NCBI GenBank assembly: GCA_032622095.1
Contig: CP136064.1
Coordinates: 2,604,001 to 2,668,000 of the forward strand
Length of the DNA stretch: 64,000 bases
Direction of reading: 5' to 3'
DNA from: Siphonodentalium dalli
Lineage: Eukaryota; Mollusca; Scaphopoda; Gadilida; Siphonodentaliidae
Under the pieces are notes generated by a model that had not been told where the DNA came from, searched no databases, and worked only from the letters and a program-made list of their open reading frames with translations. Position 1 is the stretch's first letter. Each line of letters opens with the position of its first letter. A program made the position numbers and the translations under genes. Shown one piece after another: positions 1-11,869 of the stretch.

Positions 1-1611
1 CAATTTTAATATCTATATATTAAGACTAATGACTAGTGTTATTGTGAATTTCCTTATGCCTGTTGCCATTTCAATTGTGTTTATATTTGCTACTAGCCTA
101 CAGTTTTTCATTGCTTACCATTTTATCCATTTCAAATGACACATAACTCAAAAAAACTGTGGACAAAATAACTTTTTAGTGACATTCTGGTTTACTAGTA
201 AGATGCGTGATTATGATTATAATCTAACGGCAATCATAAATGCAACACCAATATCCAGTGGAGATTATCACACTATCACCTATGTATCAATAAAATGTAT
301 TAGCATGAGAGATATTACTATACATGTAGTCCGGACCCACGTCCCTAAAAACTAATACAGATATGATATCCGCCTATCTTCTGTTTGTAACATATATGTA
401 TCCGATTGACATTCACAACAATTTAACTCACATATTAGTCAAAACTAAAATATCAATGTACAGGAAAACATACACATCAAGCAACATATGGCGAGAACAA
501 CTTATATGCATACATGTACATGTACCCGGTAGGTAAGTGGTGTTGTTCTCTTGTTTGACGCGGAGCCGAAGCCCCAACAATTATACAAAGCAGCAACCTA
601 TCGACCACTATAACGCCTATTTATACCTATTGTTATGATGCTTGCATTATATGGACATTGTGGTCCCATGTTATGTCATTAAAAAGCATTATGTGTGTGC
701 GATGATAAATTCTGTGGTATGTTAATAGGTAGTTACTATGATGTGTGAACATTAGATTTCTCGTGGACTCATATCCCACTTTCCCAAAACCAGAGGTCAA
801 TTAGATATCTTATTTGCTGGATTTCAAAATGTATGCCATTTTAGTTTTTTGTGTTACTGCATATTTCAACAGATAGTGATTCTGTTATTTAATGTTTCAT
901 TTGGCCAAAACTGTTCCAAGGCTCTCTGAAAATGTTGGTGGAAAGAACATGTTAAGGAGGACTACACATTCAAGACTCTCACAATATATTAATGATAGTC
1001 ATATGTTAGTGTTGAACATTACAACATCACTTCATACCGCATCGAGTGCATGATTATCTGTAACGGTTAATGACCATCGTCTATTATTACCAGTTGTCTA
1101 CATATTGTTAATGCTTTACTCACTTAACGTCTCAAAATGACATGCAATGTGTCAAACAATAGTCACAATGCACATCGATACACGATACATTATTCAGCAA
1201 ATTAAACTATTTAAGTAATTCTCGTAATTTCGCTAAGAGTTTTTTTATTTTGGTTGGTTTGTCTTTCTCCAAATATTTGATATAAAGTTCCTGATAATTG
1301 CTAAACAAAACAACTAAACATTCAACGAATGCAAATTTCCATCCAGTATTAATCCTGACATCACACCTGCATCATAGTTAAGGGTGGGACATTTGGAACC
1401 TGATGTAGGATACTACCAAACCAATGGCAACATGAAAGACACGGTATACCCACCCGTACAGAGCTGATCGACAGTTTAAGGAAGTTAATTTGAGACAGCC
1501 ATGTCAAAGCTTTATCTGAAAAAAAAATCTTACCACCATCACTCAAACACAACATACAACTGCCATATGATCCATTTTGACCGCTTTTGTATAACAGTAT
1601 TCATTGTTCAC
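1..1611. other. AT-rich non-coding sequence, no gene seen
   Basis: I see no convincing exon or RNA gene here. Open frames are short, overlap on both strands and lack any family pattern. The sequence holds scattered ACATGTA-type palindromic words (around 507-522) and a CGATACACGATACA-like stretch near 1174-1189 that faintly recalls the palindromic E segment of the large array. It is probably intergenic or intronic. Confidence 0.6.
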
Positions 1612-2230
1612 ATTGACATTAGAATTGGCCGTCATGTTGGGCATCATCTTGGATTTTGGTTGTCTCCTAAGACCAGATGTGGATGCAAATTTTACATTTT
1701 ATGTTTCTTCGTTTTATTCAACACAAAGTAATTCCAAATGATTTGCTTAGTTCTTTGCATTCTGGACTATAGACACAAATGCCGCCATTATGTGGACGTT
1801 TGTGACTGGGTGGTGGTTAAGTTTTTGTTTATTAATTCTCCAACTGATAAGATGGACTAATAGTGAAACTACTGTTCCATATGAATTATCGTCTATGTGG
1901 TCACTTCAATGATATACAATATGCCACAGAACGTCCCTTTTATATTTCGTTCGTATGACTGTTCGCTAAGAGGTACAATTCAAATTGGAAGCCATATTGG
2001 ACGCCATCTTGTAGTTTCATACTCTGTAACAGTGAATATGGATGAAAGTTCATACCTGTCGCTTTGTATGTGTGTTCTACATTAAATACAACATAATACT
2101 CTGCATCATGCTATCATTCATGGTTCCAATCCTAAGCGATAACTTTATTTTAAATTTTAAGACACTGGATGGGGGGATAAGTTTTTACGTATTATTTTAC
2201 CAATTGAAAAGATGGTCAAATTAATGTTTG
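1612..2230 (+). repeat. Two diverged tandem copies of a ~360-bp repeat
   Basis: A block containing a GGCCGTCATGTTGGGCATC-like word followed by a GGTTAAGTTTTTGTTTATTA-like word (about 1628 and 1812) recurs about 360 bp later (about 1992 and 2172). Matching islands occur in the same order with the same spacing, so this is an old tandem duplication. The GCCATCTTGG-type core also appears in the 61.4-61.9 kb repeats, so it belongs to a dispersed family. Open frames in it (for example 1501-1731) cross the repeat and show no protein pattern. Confidence 0.5.
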
Positions 2231-2710
2231 ATATGTTTGATAATTTTATCTCTATTTGACATTGTTTTATTAGTGAAAAGCTTAAAACTTCAAAATATAT
2301 TGTCTTTTTTTCCCCATAACATTGTATATAATATGATTTATTTTAAGATATTTACGATTAAGTTAATTAGTGATCAGAACAAATTGTTCATAAATACCGC
2401 ATTGCATATACAGAAATATACCACTTATAACATAATTATCATATTCAAAGACAAAATACTATGGAAGGTGGATGTAATTATTATGAGAATTGATTACACA
2501 TCAATAAGTTATTTATAAGAATTTCTTGGTCACTCGGGAAGTTAAACATGGATCATACTTTTATTAGCAGACAATGTGGTGGGCTGCATGTGTGGGGCCC
2601 AACCGTTGACTTTCGATTGAATATTTTTTGGTTTGTTGGGAGGGGCGGGTGATTGGAATTAAACTAACGAAATCTAAACCTCTTTGTAATGTATAATCCA
2701 CAATAATTAC
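2231..2710. other. Non-coding, nothing recognised
   Basis: Very AT-rich sequence. A 96-codon open frame (2228-2518) is composed almost wholly of I, L, K, N, F and Y codons, as expected by chance at this base composition. No repeat, RNA or splice structure was recognised. Confidence 0.5.
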
Positions 2711-2977
2711 TTAAAGGGGAAGGAAACCCTCGAAGAATCAGGCCATTAATATATTTAGTATATCAACAATGGTAGATTAAAACACCTCTCAGTTATGCTC
2801 AAACACAACGATATCACATCGCTTAATTCAAAACTCCCGCTAATTACGGCGCGTCCATATTTATAAGATCGCGACGTCACGGCCTCACTTCGCGTTACTC
2901 ATCCTTAGTACAGATATCTATAAAGGTTATCAAACTAAAATCATTTTTGCGTATTTGTTTGTTAACCCTTATTCCAA

Positions 2978-3040
2978 CGTATCGTCTTTTGTTGTAGCGT
3001 CGTATCGTCTTTTGTTGTAGCATCCATATCGTCTTTTGAC
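2978..3040 (+). repeat. Short tandem repeat, three ~23-bp copies
   Basis: The word TATCGTCTTTTG occurs three times at about 23-bp spacing (near 2980, 3003 and 3028). The first two copies also share TTGTAGC. It lies inside the TTAA-flanked element and explains the open minus-strand frame over it. Confidence 0.7.
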
Positions 3041-3220
3041 GTCTTTAATTTTTGCGTTTTCAACACTCGGATTTGAGACTCGAATAAAGAGTAATAATGA
3101 CGATTTACATTGATTGTGTTTTGTTCTGCTGGTGGTTAAGATCATGAAGCGCACATATTAAATCCTTTCTTCCTTTGCTAGGCTTTAGATTTGCAAAATG
3201 TTTACTTAGAATACTGTTTT

Positions 3221-3749
3221 GGCCGACAAAATGAAAACAAACAAAATAGAAACACGTGATTTTGACGAAAACGAAAGTTGTTGTCAGAGACGCTTCCTTG
3301 TTGATTGCGTCATGCGTCGCCGCGAGGGTAATCTATGTAAAATATGACAACTTGAAATTGATATTTATATTGGATTATGTATTATTTCTTAAGTGGTGAT
3401 TTTATATTTCCATATAGTGCAATATGAACATTTCCCCCAGCCGTAATTAAATCGGCCACAGCTAAGCAAAATATCAGCGTGACAGTTGCGGAACTGGCCA
3501 TTGGGATGTTTTTCCTGTCGAGTTCCATTATGATTGTCACTTCACAGTGAAAAAAGATTTTTATAATAATATTTTTTTTAATGGACTAACATCATAATGC
3601 AGGCACGTATTTCCACCTTGCCTTCCTAAATATTAAAAAATGTTGACATAGAGTATGTTCTCAGTCTCGTATTGGCTGACAAAATGAAAACAAACGAAAC
3701 AGAAACACGTGGTTCACTGGTAGCGAATTTTCGACGAAGACGAAATTTG
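3221..3749 (+). repeat. Internal direct repeat pair within the TTAA element
   Basis: Two stretches, 3221-3279 and 3671-3749, share GACAAAATGAAAACAAAC followed by GAAACACGTG and a GACGAARACGAAA motif. They are about 450 bp apart and the second copy has a short extra piece between the motifs. They mark an old internal duplication of the element. No coding sense was found. Confidence 0.55.
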
Positions 3750-6012
3750 ATCAATATTTAATGTAGGTGAACTTCTCCACAAACCAAATGTTGGGAAACA
3801 TATTCATTTAGTGTCACAATTGTTGTTTAATTTGAGAACTCGAACATTGCAATTCCAAATGGATCTTTCTGCTTTTATTGCACAAATTTACTCTGCAAAA
3901 TCAGGTTATGTCGGAGCATCGGAATATTATTTCCGGTTGTAATGGAACTACGGACGCGGCCGTTGTGCTATCGGCGGGATTCTGAACACATAATTAAAAC
4001 TTTTTAAAATATATTATCTACAAATTTAGTATAATAAATTGATGAGATATTACTTTTATATATCCATCTGTTCAAGATTTCAAATATACCACGCAAAAGA
4101 CCATCGACCCTGATCGATTGAGAAAGAAATCAATAAAAAAAGTCAATATCTCCTGATTTGACATCAAGTCAGCCCAATGCGGGTGCTTCTAAATAAAGGC
4201 GAGTTTACAGTTGACATGCAGATATCTCAAATTCATCTTGGGGAAACTTCTGTGCGTGTATGGATATATAATTACTAAGTATAAAGTAATAAGGTACTTA
4301 TATGAACGCAATGTCGATAAAACAAAGAATATCCCAAGCGACACATTCGAGCACCTGCTGGCGACGTCTCAAGTTAGCCCACTGCCATTTCGAACAATTC
4401 GCGCTCGTTTTCTGTCATCTAATTAGCATCAATGGGGAAACTCCACCCCTAAACTTGAGCCAATGAAATCAGTTCAAACTTCTAATCATTGATGTCATTG
4501 GTTGTCAATGAAAACATTCTTAGAATCAACAAAAAGTGACCTTTGAACATGTGGTTTTTGCACGAAAATTTACAAACTTTCACAAAGCAACGTGACGTAA
4601 TTGCTAATAATTTGCGCTTTTATCGGAAGTCTTTTTACGAATTTTGTCAAATCATGGTTTATATGATTAATGCACATCAAATATAAAGACATTTGGTTTA
4701 ATTATTTTATTTATAATACGCTTTTTTGTTTTCAAAAATCATGAATTATATTTTTTTCAATCAGGACACGAATCCGCGGGTAAACAAACTTGAAGGACAT
4801 ACTCGCATAGGCATACCGTAAATTTGCATAAAATGTCATTTTTTACTCACATGAGTGATAAAATGAAGATAGACGGTTGTTTATATGCACAATATTTAGT
4901 TCGTCTATTGGTTTATGTTTCCATTATCTTATTCACAGATGACACTTAAGTGAAAGCATGTTTGTTGTTGCATATCGGATGATACACATGGCACATATAT
5001 ACCTGTGGCCAGTATGGAGAAACACCCAATCAGTCCTTCCCATGAGGAAAACACACCGAGAGCATTTATTTGCTCCCGTAATGCAGAAGACGGGTGTAAT
5101 ATGGCACCATACGATACCATAATTGTACATGTAAGTTGGGTTTTTTGCTCAAACAAAAAGTCATTGGGCAATAGACCTATGTCTAGTTACACTTTAATAT
5201 GCCATAGTTGCACTGAGATGGTAAAGCATCTAAATAAACCTTAAAATAGTTCAATATTGAACCAACAATTACAGTCTCCATTAGTATTTTGTGAAGAAGA
5301 ACAGGTGCGAATTTTTAGGTGCATATGGGTGCGAGAGCAATCACTCCCGTCTCCTGGGAAGGACTGCCCAATGATATTATAACGTCAAATTCCTGTTGGC
5401 TAACGTAATTACCTTCATACCTGGTGACGTTGGCTATATGACGTGGTTTAACTACATGTGCTGTTGGGAAAAGGGTTAACCACGGCCCATTGAAGAATAT
5501 ACACACATGTACATGTATTATAAGCCACAATTATTTAAGTTATAATTTTGAACAACTAATTTACGGCCAGTTAATGGTCGCATAAGATTTGAATGTGACA
5601 ATCTTGATCAAACTCAAATGACTTCTACATGTGCAAATATGACAGAAAAATAATCTTTTGCGAACTAAACTTTAATTTATTAACAACAGACAATCAAGTA
5701 TTGCAAACAACAAGCATTCAATCTGCTGTTTTATTTATTTTTTCATATAAAAAAAAACAGACTACCGTACGCGATACAGCTTAGCGTCAAACAACCAAGT
5801 GAGGCCTGTACATCACAAACTATAAAGGGAGATAATATTTCTTTTAAAATGGCGGCATCAATTTACCGGCGTAATTGCTTGTGCGGGTTAGTTTCAGATG
5901 CCATATCTCCGATCATGTGTGGAGATTTGCGCTGAAACTTTACACACAAACAGAGAACAGCTTGCTTGATACACATGCCTTTTTGTTATGTGGTAGTTTC
6001 CTTCCCCTTTAA

Positions 6013-7127
6013 TGATCTTTAGAATGATAACATTGAGAACATTCCACAAACTGTTAACATATACATGCATATGCAAGCATTATTCAAAGGTTTGCTGAAA
6101 TCTTTTGTCATGAATGCCGGTGATATATCATCACACTAACTTCGTGCAATGTGGAATAGTTACATCGGAGTCTGAACACTACCGGAATAATGCCTCCTGT
6201 TTTCTGAATGATAATTCCATTATAACAACAAGACAAAAGCTAAGCTTAAAAGACGAAACAGTTTATTATCAAAAGGAAGAATCTGTTTTATCATGAAACG
6301 CGTCATCAGGAAAAAAAATTCGGAGACAAAATGATTTATCAATGCTGATAAATAATGCTGATGCAAATCATCCGATTGTCTAGAATTTGACTAATTATTC
6401 AACAGCAATATGCAACGCCACAAGCCGTTCAGTTAACATTTAATTGAATGGTAATTGAGAGGTAAACATCGTATTTGGTTCAATTCGCCTTTCCTCTGGG
6501 TGTGAATCGGTTTATAAATATGTTGTAACCCGCTTGAGTATATGTGCAATAAATACAGACCACAGCACTAAAGCGCCTTGATATGTATTTCTTGTACATA
6601 TACCAAAGTGGGTTATAACCTTTACTTAATAGTAGAAAGTGTGTCATAAACAAAGTAATCAATTGGTTTTGATGATTACATGAAATAAATAATTGGGACA
6701 ACAGAACTATGGATAAAATCCGTGTTTTGGATTTACCATGTTTAACTAACCACATAGAATTCTTTATTGACTGACCACTATCCAGTGATGTTAGTCATGA
6801 CATGTAACATAATACTGACAATAACAAACAGGTATAAATACTGACAAATTGTATGCATGTTTAAATACCTAATATTAGTATTTAAATTTAGAATTATTAG
6901 ATGACCTATGTTCAATGATTGTTCGATAACACTACATATATGTCTTTTATTACATATCTATCAACATAATTCGCATGATTGCACGAGTTTCCAGGCGTGT
7001 GATAATTCTCAGAATCGCACTTGTGCAATCTGTCGACGGAACTATTTCATTCAGTGTTAAAACTCAATTAAATTCACATTTTCTGTACCGGAGTCAATTT
7101 ACTATGATATGGAGATATGTAGTAAAA
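6013..7127. other. Non-coding, nothing recognised
   Basis: AT-rich sequence without an exon-like frame, splice-bounded block or repeat that I can define. The 91-codon minus-strand frame at 6480-6755 has no recognisable domain. Confidence 0.5.
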
Positions 7128-7291
7128 ATAGAACCGCATGAGTGTCTGGATTTTGACGAATTATCGCACTTGATTTGTTGGCGGAACGCGATACCTCTCG
7201 TGCGGGACTGTGTCCCGCACTCGAGGTATCGCTCCGCCAACAAATCTCGTGCGATAATTACGTCAAAATCCAGACACTCATGCGGTTCTAT
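7128..7291. mobile_element. 164-bp near-perfect palindrome (foldback MITE-like)
   Basis: The left arm from about 7128 (ATAGAACCGCATGAGTGTC) reads out as the reverse complement in the right arm ending at 7291 (GACACTCATGCGGTTCTAT). The arms are about 80 bp each with only a few mismatches or single-base gaps, and they meet at a three-base loop near 7209-7211 (GCGGGAC TGT GTCCCGC). GC content is far above the surroundings. Such all-stem elements fit foldback or MITE-type insertions. I could not identify a clear target duplication. RNA from either strand would form a long hairpin. Confidence 0.8.
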
Positions 7292-8454
7292 CTATGTATC
7301 ACTAGGTGATTCTGGACAAGAACACTTTGCAAAAGTAGCATGAATTACATGTATGTCACATACTCATCAAAATCAATTGATTATTCTCTGTGAAATAATT
7401 TAAGACACCTACATGTGATGGAGAATATATCATGCTTTCAGAGAGCTTTTTCCTACTGGAATGTGGGTTTTATCTCTGTTTTAATGTTGTACTATTCACT
7501 AGACACTGCTGGAATCAGTTTTAAGACACAAGACCTCGATAGGACTATATATTTATCGTGCAAAATCAAGGTAGTAAAGACTATATATCAGAACATTTCA
7601 TAGGATTATCATAATGCGGTAATCTTTATCAAATTGAGTCATTCAAAACTCTGCTATTTCCACATGAGTGATTTTTATGTCACAAAAAAAAACACACGAA
7701 ACTAATTGTGATTAACTGATATCTGGTACATTTAGTAATCAGATAATGGAATACAGACAATATAAATATACCTGCATCTTATATGTCTTACTTTGCTTTC
7801 TTCACTGTTGCAGCCAGGGATAAATAACTTTGTGTCACTAGTGTATGGTGATGTTAATGTTAAATCCAGTTGTGTAATGGTGCCTTTGGCAACTTCTACA
7901 TAGTTTCACCATCTGCACCACGCTTCTTTTTGGAAGAGCTAATAGCAATATGGAAAATATAACAAAATAAAAAATAAAAATGATAATTCATCTACCGGTA
8001 TTAAATTATTTAGAAGAAAAAAACTCTTGTTTCGATTAAGGTTATACTGTTATAGCAGAAAAGTCTTAAAACAAAGTCACAGTTTTTGAGATATAACGAA
8101 CCATTATTCTTGGGAAGTATCTTTCTGAAAATTACTGTCGGTCGGTGATTTTTCATCTTGAATGCAAGTTTATCACCGAAAGAGTCCCTTGACTATTTGT
8201 TACACATTGAACATTCTCAGTTGTTTCAATGAATTACTTGCCCTAGCAATTGTTAACAAAACCATTTTGGAAATGATTATTGTTATGCTCATTTTCAATT
8301 GTTTATTTTCAATGTTGCTAATTAGCCTCCCAAATAGAAGCAAGGTGGTGATTCGTTCTCAACTCCTGTGATAAATCAACATCACTTAACTGTGGTGATA
8401 ATGTATGAATAGACTAGGAACCATCAAAGCCCTGAATTATCAGATATCAAGTTC
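7292..8454. other. Non-coding, nothing recognised
   Basis: AT-rich stretch with many stops on both strands. Short open frames (7415-7603, 8162-8371) show no family signature. No RNA or terminal repeat was recognised. Confidence 0.5.
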
Positions 8455-8961
8455 CGAAATCTACATTATTCGCCACTTCAAATATTTTGCTGACCGACTG
8501 TTGATATTGATTTTGGGCAATTTTATATTATGGTTGACAATGGTAAGCATTATTATTTTTTTTCTTTATTTTGTTTTTTTTCTTTCTTGGCAATTAATCG
8601 CTTCTGATAACTAAAGTGGCATGTCAAGAAATGTTGTTGTTATTAGAATCTGATGATATGGGGACCATCGAATCGGATTGTGTACCTTTAAAGTAAAACA
8701 CAACACAATGAATCTTAAACACACTTTTTCGGCGCTATTCCAAGAAGTTATCTGGAAAACTTGTTTGAATGAAATCCAGTTCATACTACTAGCTGCCGGT
8801 ATACATAATTACAAGAACAGCTTCTTTTGAACATTTTGAAAAAGATACATCAGTAGCAGAAATAACTTATAATTTTAGTAATGAGAAGACTCATGATGAA
8901 TGTATTCGAAACATATTTATTCATGACATAAGTCATTTGTGAACCCCAATGCTTATTCGCC
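8455..8961 (+). repeat. Diverged long repeat, copy 1 (uninterrupted)
   Basis: This copy carries, in order, a GAAATCTACATTATTCGCC block, a TTTGGGCAATTTTATA block, a GGTAAGCATTAT block, a CTGATAACTAAAGTGGCATGTCA block, and from about 8655 a GATATGGGGACCATC block running to CCCCAATGCTTATTCGCC. All recur in the same order at 9185-10217. It is a duplicated dispersed repeat, old enough for many substitutions. Confidence 0.65.
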
Positions 8962-9184
8962 TCAGTGAATGCATATATGTTCCGACTAAAAAAGTACTAA
9001 AGTAATCAGGAACCACACCTCAGTAAAGATACTAATTGTTTGGTACACCTGTACCAACTGTGTCTTTGACCTAAAACTCTGTTTTTAATGATATATTAGC
9101 TGTAAAGCACTGAATCATGCTACTTTAATACTTGCATTAAAGATACACAATCCGACTTATAATAAAGCCCATAAATTAATACTT

Positions 9185-10217
9185 GAAATCTGTATTATTC
9201 GCCTTCTCAAATATTTGGCGGCCTGGCCAATATTCGACAAATGCTGACTTACAATGTCTCTATACCCAATTGCGTTGAACAAAATGTCTCTATATACCAC
9301 TCTTTGGGCAATTTTATACCATATTTGACAGCGGTAAGCATTATCTTTTTTGGTAATTATTCAATTCTGATAACTAAAGAGGCATGTCAGGGGGGGTATA
9401 CTGGAGTCAGCTTGTCCGTTCATCCGTGGACACAAATTTGTCCGGAGTTTTTCTCAGTCGTTTTTTTTTATCAATTTGCGTGAAACTGGGCACAGGCATC
9501 AACCACGGTGGGAACCTGTACACCTGCGATTATGACGTCTGTCTGACATTTTTTGGTGGAGTTAATCCCCCTTTTTCATCTTTAGAAATTTGTTTGCAAC
9601 ATGCCTAATTTTGTCCGAGCTTTTATTTCTACATTTTTAAGTCAATGTTTTTTAATCTTGGCACTGATATTTATTACCAAGAGAACCTGGGCACCTGCGG
9701 TTATGATGTCTGTTGACTTTTTTCGTGGAGTTATTCCCCTTTTTCAAAATGCATAATTTTGTTCGAGCTTTTATTCCTACATTTTTTTGTCAATAGGTTT
9801 AAGATTACGGTTAGGTTTGTGCACCTGCAATGGGAACTGTTATTTTATTATCTTAACTAAATGTTTACTCACATGTGAAACAGTCACACCTCTAGTTACA
9901 ATCTGTAGATATGGGGACCATCAAATCGGATTGTGTACCTTTAAAGTCAACACAACACAATGAATCTTATACGCATGGTTCGGCGCTATTCCAAGAAGTT
10001 ATCTGGAAAAATGTGTTCAACAAACCAAGTTCATACTACTAGCTATCGGTATACATCATTACAAGAACAACTTCTTTTTTTAATTTTGATTAAGATACAT
10101 CAGTAGCAGAAATAACTTCTGATCATCATTTTAGTAATGTGAAGATCCATGTTGCATGTATTTGAAACATATTTATTTGTGACATCTGTCATTTGTGAAC
10201 CCCAATGCTTATTCGCC
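9185..10217 (+). repeat. Diverged long repeat, copy 2 (split by an insertion)
   Basis: The homologous blocks of copy 1 resume at 9185-9390 and 9906-10217, separated by about 515 bp of unrelated repeat sequence (9391-9905). The copies are thus a direct duplication, with the insertion arriving afterwards in the second. Both copies end at the same CCCCAATGCTTATTCGCC word. Confidence 0.6.
9391..9905 (+). repeat. Inserted dispersed repeat with two internal subcopies
   Basis: The insertion begins with a GGGGGGGTATACTGG stretch and a GTCCGTTCATCCGTGG-type segment. It contains two diverged subcopies sharing GGTGGAGTTAATCCCCC / CGTGGAGTTATTCCCC and GAGCTTTTATT(T/C)CTACATTTTT (about 9555-9645 and 9720-9790). 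The 80- and 74-codon frames over it (9241-9483, 9384-9608) straddle repeat boundaries and are not genes. Confidence 0.5.
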
Positions 10218-10454
10218 GTTTTATTAATGGTTAATCAGATCACATGACACTAGGAAATGGCCCGTTTTGCATATGGAAACCGTTTCAAACGATGATTTCA
10301 ATGTGATAATATAATTATAAAGAAATATAATGCTCCCCACGTGGTAATAAAACTGCCCATCTCCTATGTAAAACGGATCTTACTTCTAGATGCAGAACGA
10401 TTTGTTAGTTTAGTTTAAACATATTTTATTTGCATCAGATTAATTACATGCAAA

Positions 10455-10649
10455 ATGGATTGGGGGACAAGTTATTGCTATATATGTCGAAAGACATTCA
10501 AGAAAATACGGTATAGAAACCGTCATGTAAGAGAACTACATTATAAGCCAGGACTTATAGAATGTTTTGACTGCAACTACAAGTGCAACATGTGGGGAAA
10601 TCTTTCGATCCACATGAAGAGAATTCATCTTGGTTGTGGAGCTTTGTAA
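10455..10649 (+). CDS. Two-finger C2H2 zinc-finger microprotein, canonical copy
   Basis: A 64-residue ORF with two well-formed C2H2 fingers. Finger 1 has C8 and C11, then 12 residues, then H24 and H29. Finger 2 has C37 and C40, then 12 residues, then H53 and H58. The arginine/lysine-rich helix side (KKIRYRNRHVRELH) and the linker YKPGLIE suggest nucleic-acid binding, as is usual for this fold. It begins ATGGATTGGGGG, unlike the amplified copies, which begin ATGGCTGATTGC straight after a TTTCAG. Homology with those copies starts only at about 10472, so this copy has its own 5' flank and no intron-like spacer. It is followed by one satellite monomer and segment E. It could be the founder gene, a retained exon of a larger gene, or a relic. 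The family was not recognised. Confidence 0.5.
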   Translation: MDWGTSYCYICRKTFKKIRYRNRHVRELHYKPGLIECFDCNYKCNMWGNLSIHMKRIHLGCGAL

Positions 10650-10892
10650 AACAGTTAGAAATATAATTATAAATATAACCTGGTCTTACTAAATTGATTT
10701 ATCTACTTAGTTCTTTATAAAATTTGATGTTTAGTGATTAAGTAGATAAATTCTAAGGCTGTAATGATTCACAGTGAATTCAATGTATTGCAATGCACTA
10801 TCAAACGATACATGTATCGTGTCATCTGGTATCTCGATACAATAAATCAAGTAATTTCTGAAGGTGGTCATGTGTAAACCAGCAATGTTGTC
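10650..10892 (+). repeat. Single 48-bp monomer plus segment E, leftmost copy
   Basis: After the C2H2 stop comes one monomer (about 10665-10720) and segment E to the word CAGCAATGTTGTCT, where similarity to the other copies stops at about 10892. This copy has the perfect 13-bp inverted arms ATTTATCTACTTA (10697-10709) and TAAGTAGATAAAT (10739-10751). Other copies carry one mismatch (GATAGA). It also has the palindrome ACGATACATGTATCGT. Confidence 0.85.
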
Positions 10893-11635
10893 TCAAGTTT
10901 ACATGTCTGTTATGTGTATTTGACTCACCTACCTTAGCTAACTATTAAACTGCATTTTAATTTAAAGTGAACTCTATCTCCGGTTATAAATAAACATGTT
11001 AGTTTGATCATTCAGATGTATTTGGGAACACTAATTTAGTGGATCATGATATATGCATCAAATATGTTACAGCTCTAACGTGGTCTTACTTAGTAGTCAT
11101 GCTATATCTCACTCCACTTGTTCTGTGCCATGTACAGGTGTATTCATATTCAGTTCAAGGATGCTGGTTTTGAGCGTTCTATTATTGAAAGTTGAATATG
11201 ATGTCATACGTCATCATACTGAAGCATCCACACATGCAGAAATTCAGTATTAAAATAATAATAGACTGCTAATTTGCATAGTACCACTAGGTCTACTTAT
11301 ATTAAACGCTGGTAATTGTTGCCACATTATAGTGTTTTGTGTACCCTACTTTACAACAAGGTAATTTTGGTACCCAGCTTGACCATGCTGTTTTCAGCCC
11401 ACATGTCATACCATAATCTTACATCCGATTACATGCACATGAATATTCACCATTGTTATTCCTGCCTCAAATTTACTTTTAATCAGCAACATAAAATAAA
11501 GTACGATATTGTCTGGAAAGTCAATTGTAAATAATGTCATATATTCCATACCCATTAAGTGTTTATTTTTGCGAAATAGAGCAAAATAGAACAAATTCAA
11601 AACATTCAGTAAAAATATTTATATTGTCCTAGAAC
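10893..11635. other. Non-repeat spacer, no gene seen
   Basis: Sequence between the first C2H2 unit and the next unit fragment that matches nothing else in the window. The frames at 11053-11253 and 11316-11534 have no domain signature and no splice-bounded structure. Confidence 0.5.
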
Positions 11636-11869
11636 AATACAAACAAATTACGTTATTGGCGATGTCGATTTTAAAATAAAATGTTTTCACTAAATCATCA
11701 GAAATCATGAGGTATAGTCCACAGAAAGCACACATTTATTCAATTAAATAAAACAATATTGACCTAAATTTCAATATGTTACAAGCCACAAACTTCAGAG
11801 TGTGCAATAATCATAGAACAACACAGTTGTGTGAACATGGTACACATTTCTAATGTTGCGAGGTAAAAC
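11636..11869 (+). repeat. Partial type-A unit (ORF1 3' end to splice-donor-like site)
   Basis: From ACAAACAAATTACG to TTGCGAGGTAAAAC this matches the ORF1 3' end and following leader of the complete units, with a few substitutions (GTTATTGGCG for GTCATTGGCG, GGTACAC for GGCACAC). It stops 7 bases into the donor-like GAG/GTAAAAC and is replaced by piggyBac sequence at 11870, so the C2H2 half of this unit is missing. Confidence 0.85.

Larger units (their letters stand above)
2711..6012. mobile_element. TTAA-flanked ~3.3-kb non-autonomous DNA element
   Basis: The left end reads TTAA then AGGGGAAGGAAAC (2715-2727). The right end is its exact reverse complement (5996-6008) followed by TTAA (6009-6012). 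That gives 13-bp terminal inverted repeats with a duplicated TTAA target, the target preference of piggyBac-type elements. Subterminal similarity supports pairing of the ends: GGCCTCACTT near 2881-2890 matches the reverse complement of the right end near 5800, and CCCGCNNATTACG-like words occur on both sides. There is no transposase frame inside. Internal features are a short tandem repeat (2978-3040) and a direct repeat (3221-3279 and 3671-3749). It could instead be two separate inverted MITE copies flanking unrelated DNA. Confidence 0.5.

Noticed and set aside
4929-5171. 80-codon minus-strand ORF with SYGAI and SSWEGLIG segments faintly like a monocarboxylate-transporter (MFS) exon
   Set aside because: Only a few residues agree, the plus strand carries an equally open frame and its own GTAAGT, and the region lies within a transposable element. 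A profile search (SLC16/MFS) would be decisive.
6975-7343. 122-codon plus-strand ORF
   Set aside because: It runs through the 164-bp palindrome; both arms are read in succession, so the length is a by-product of the inverted repeat.
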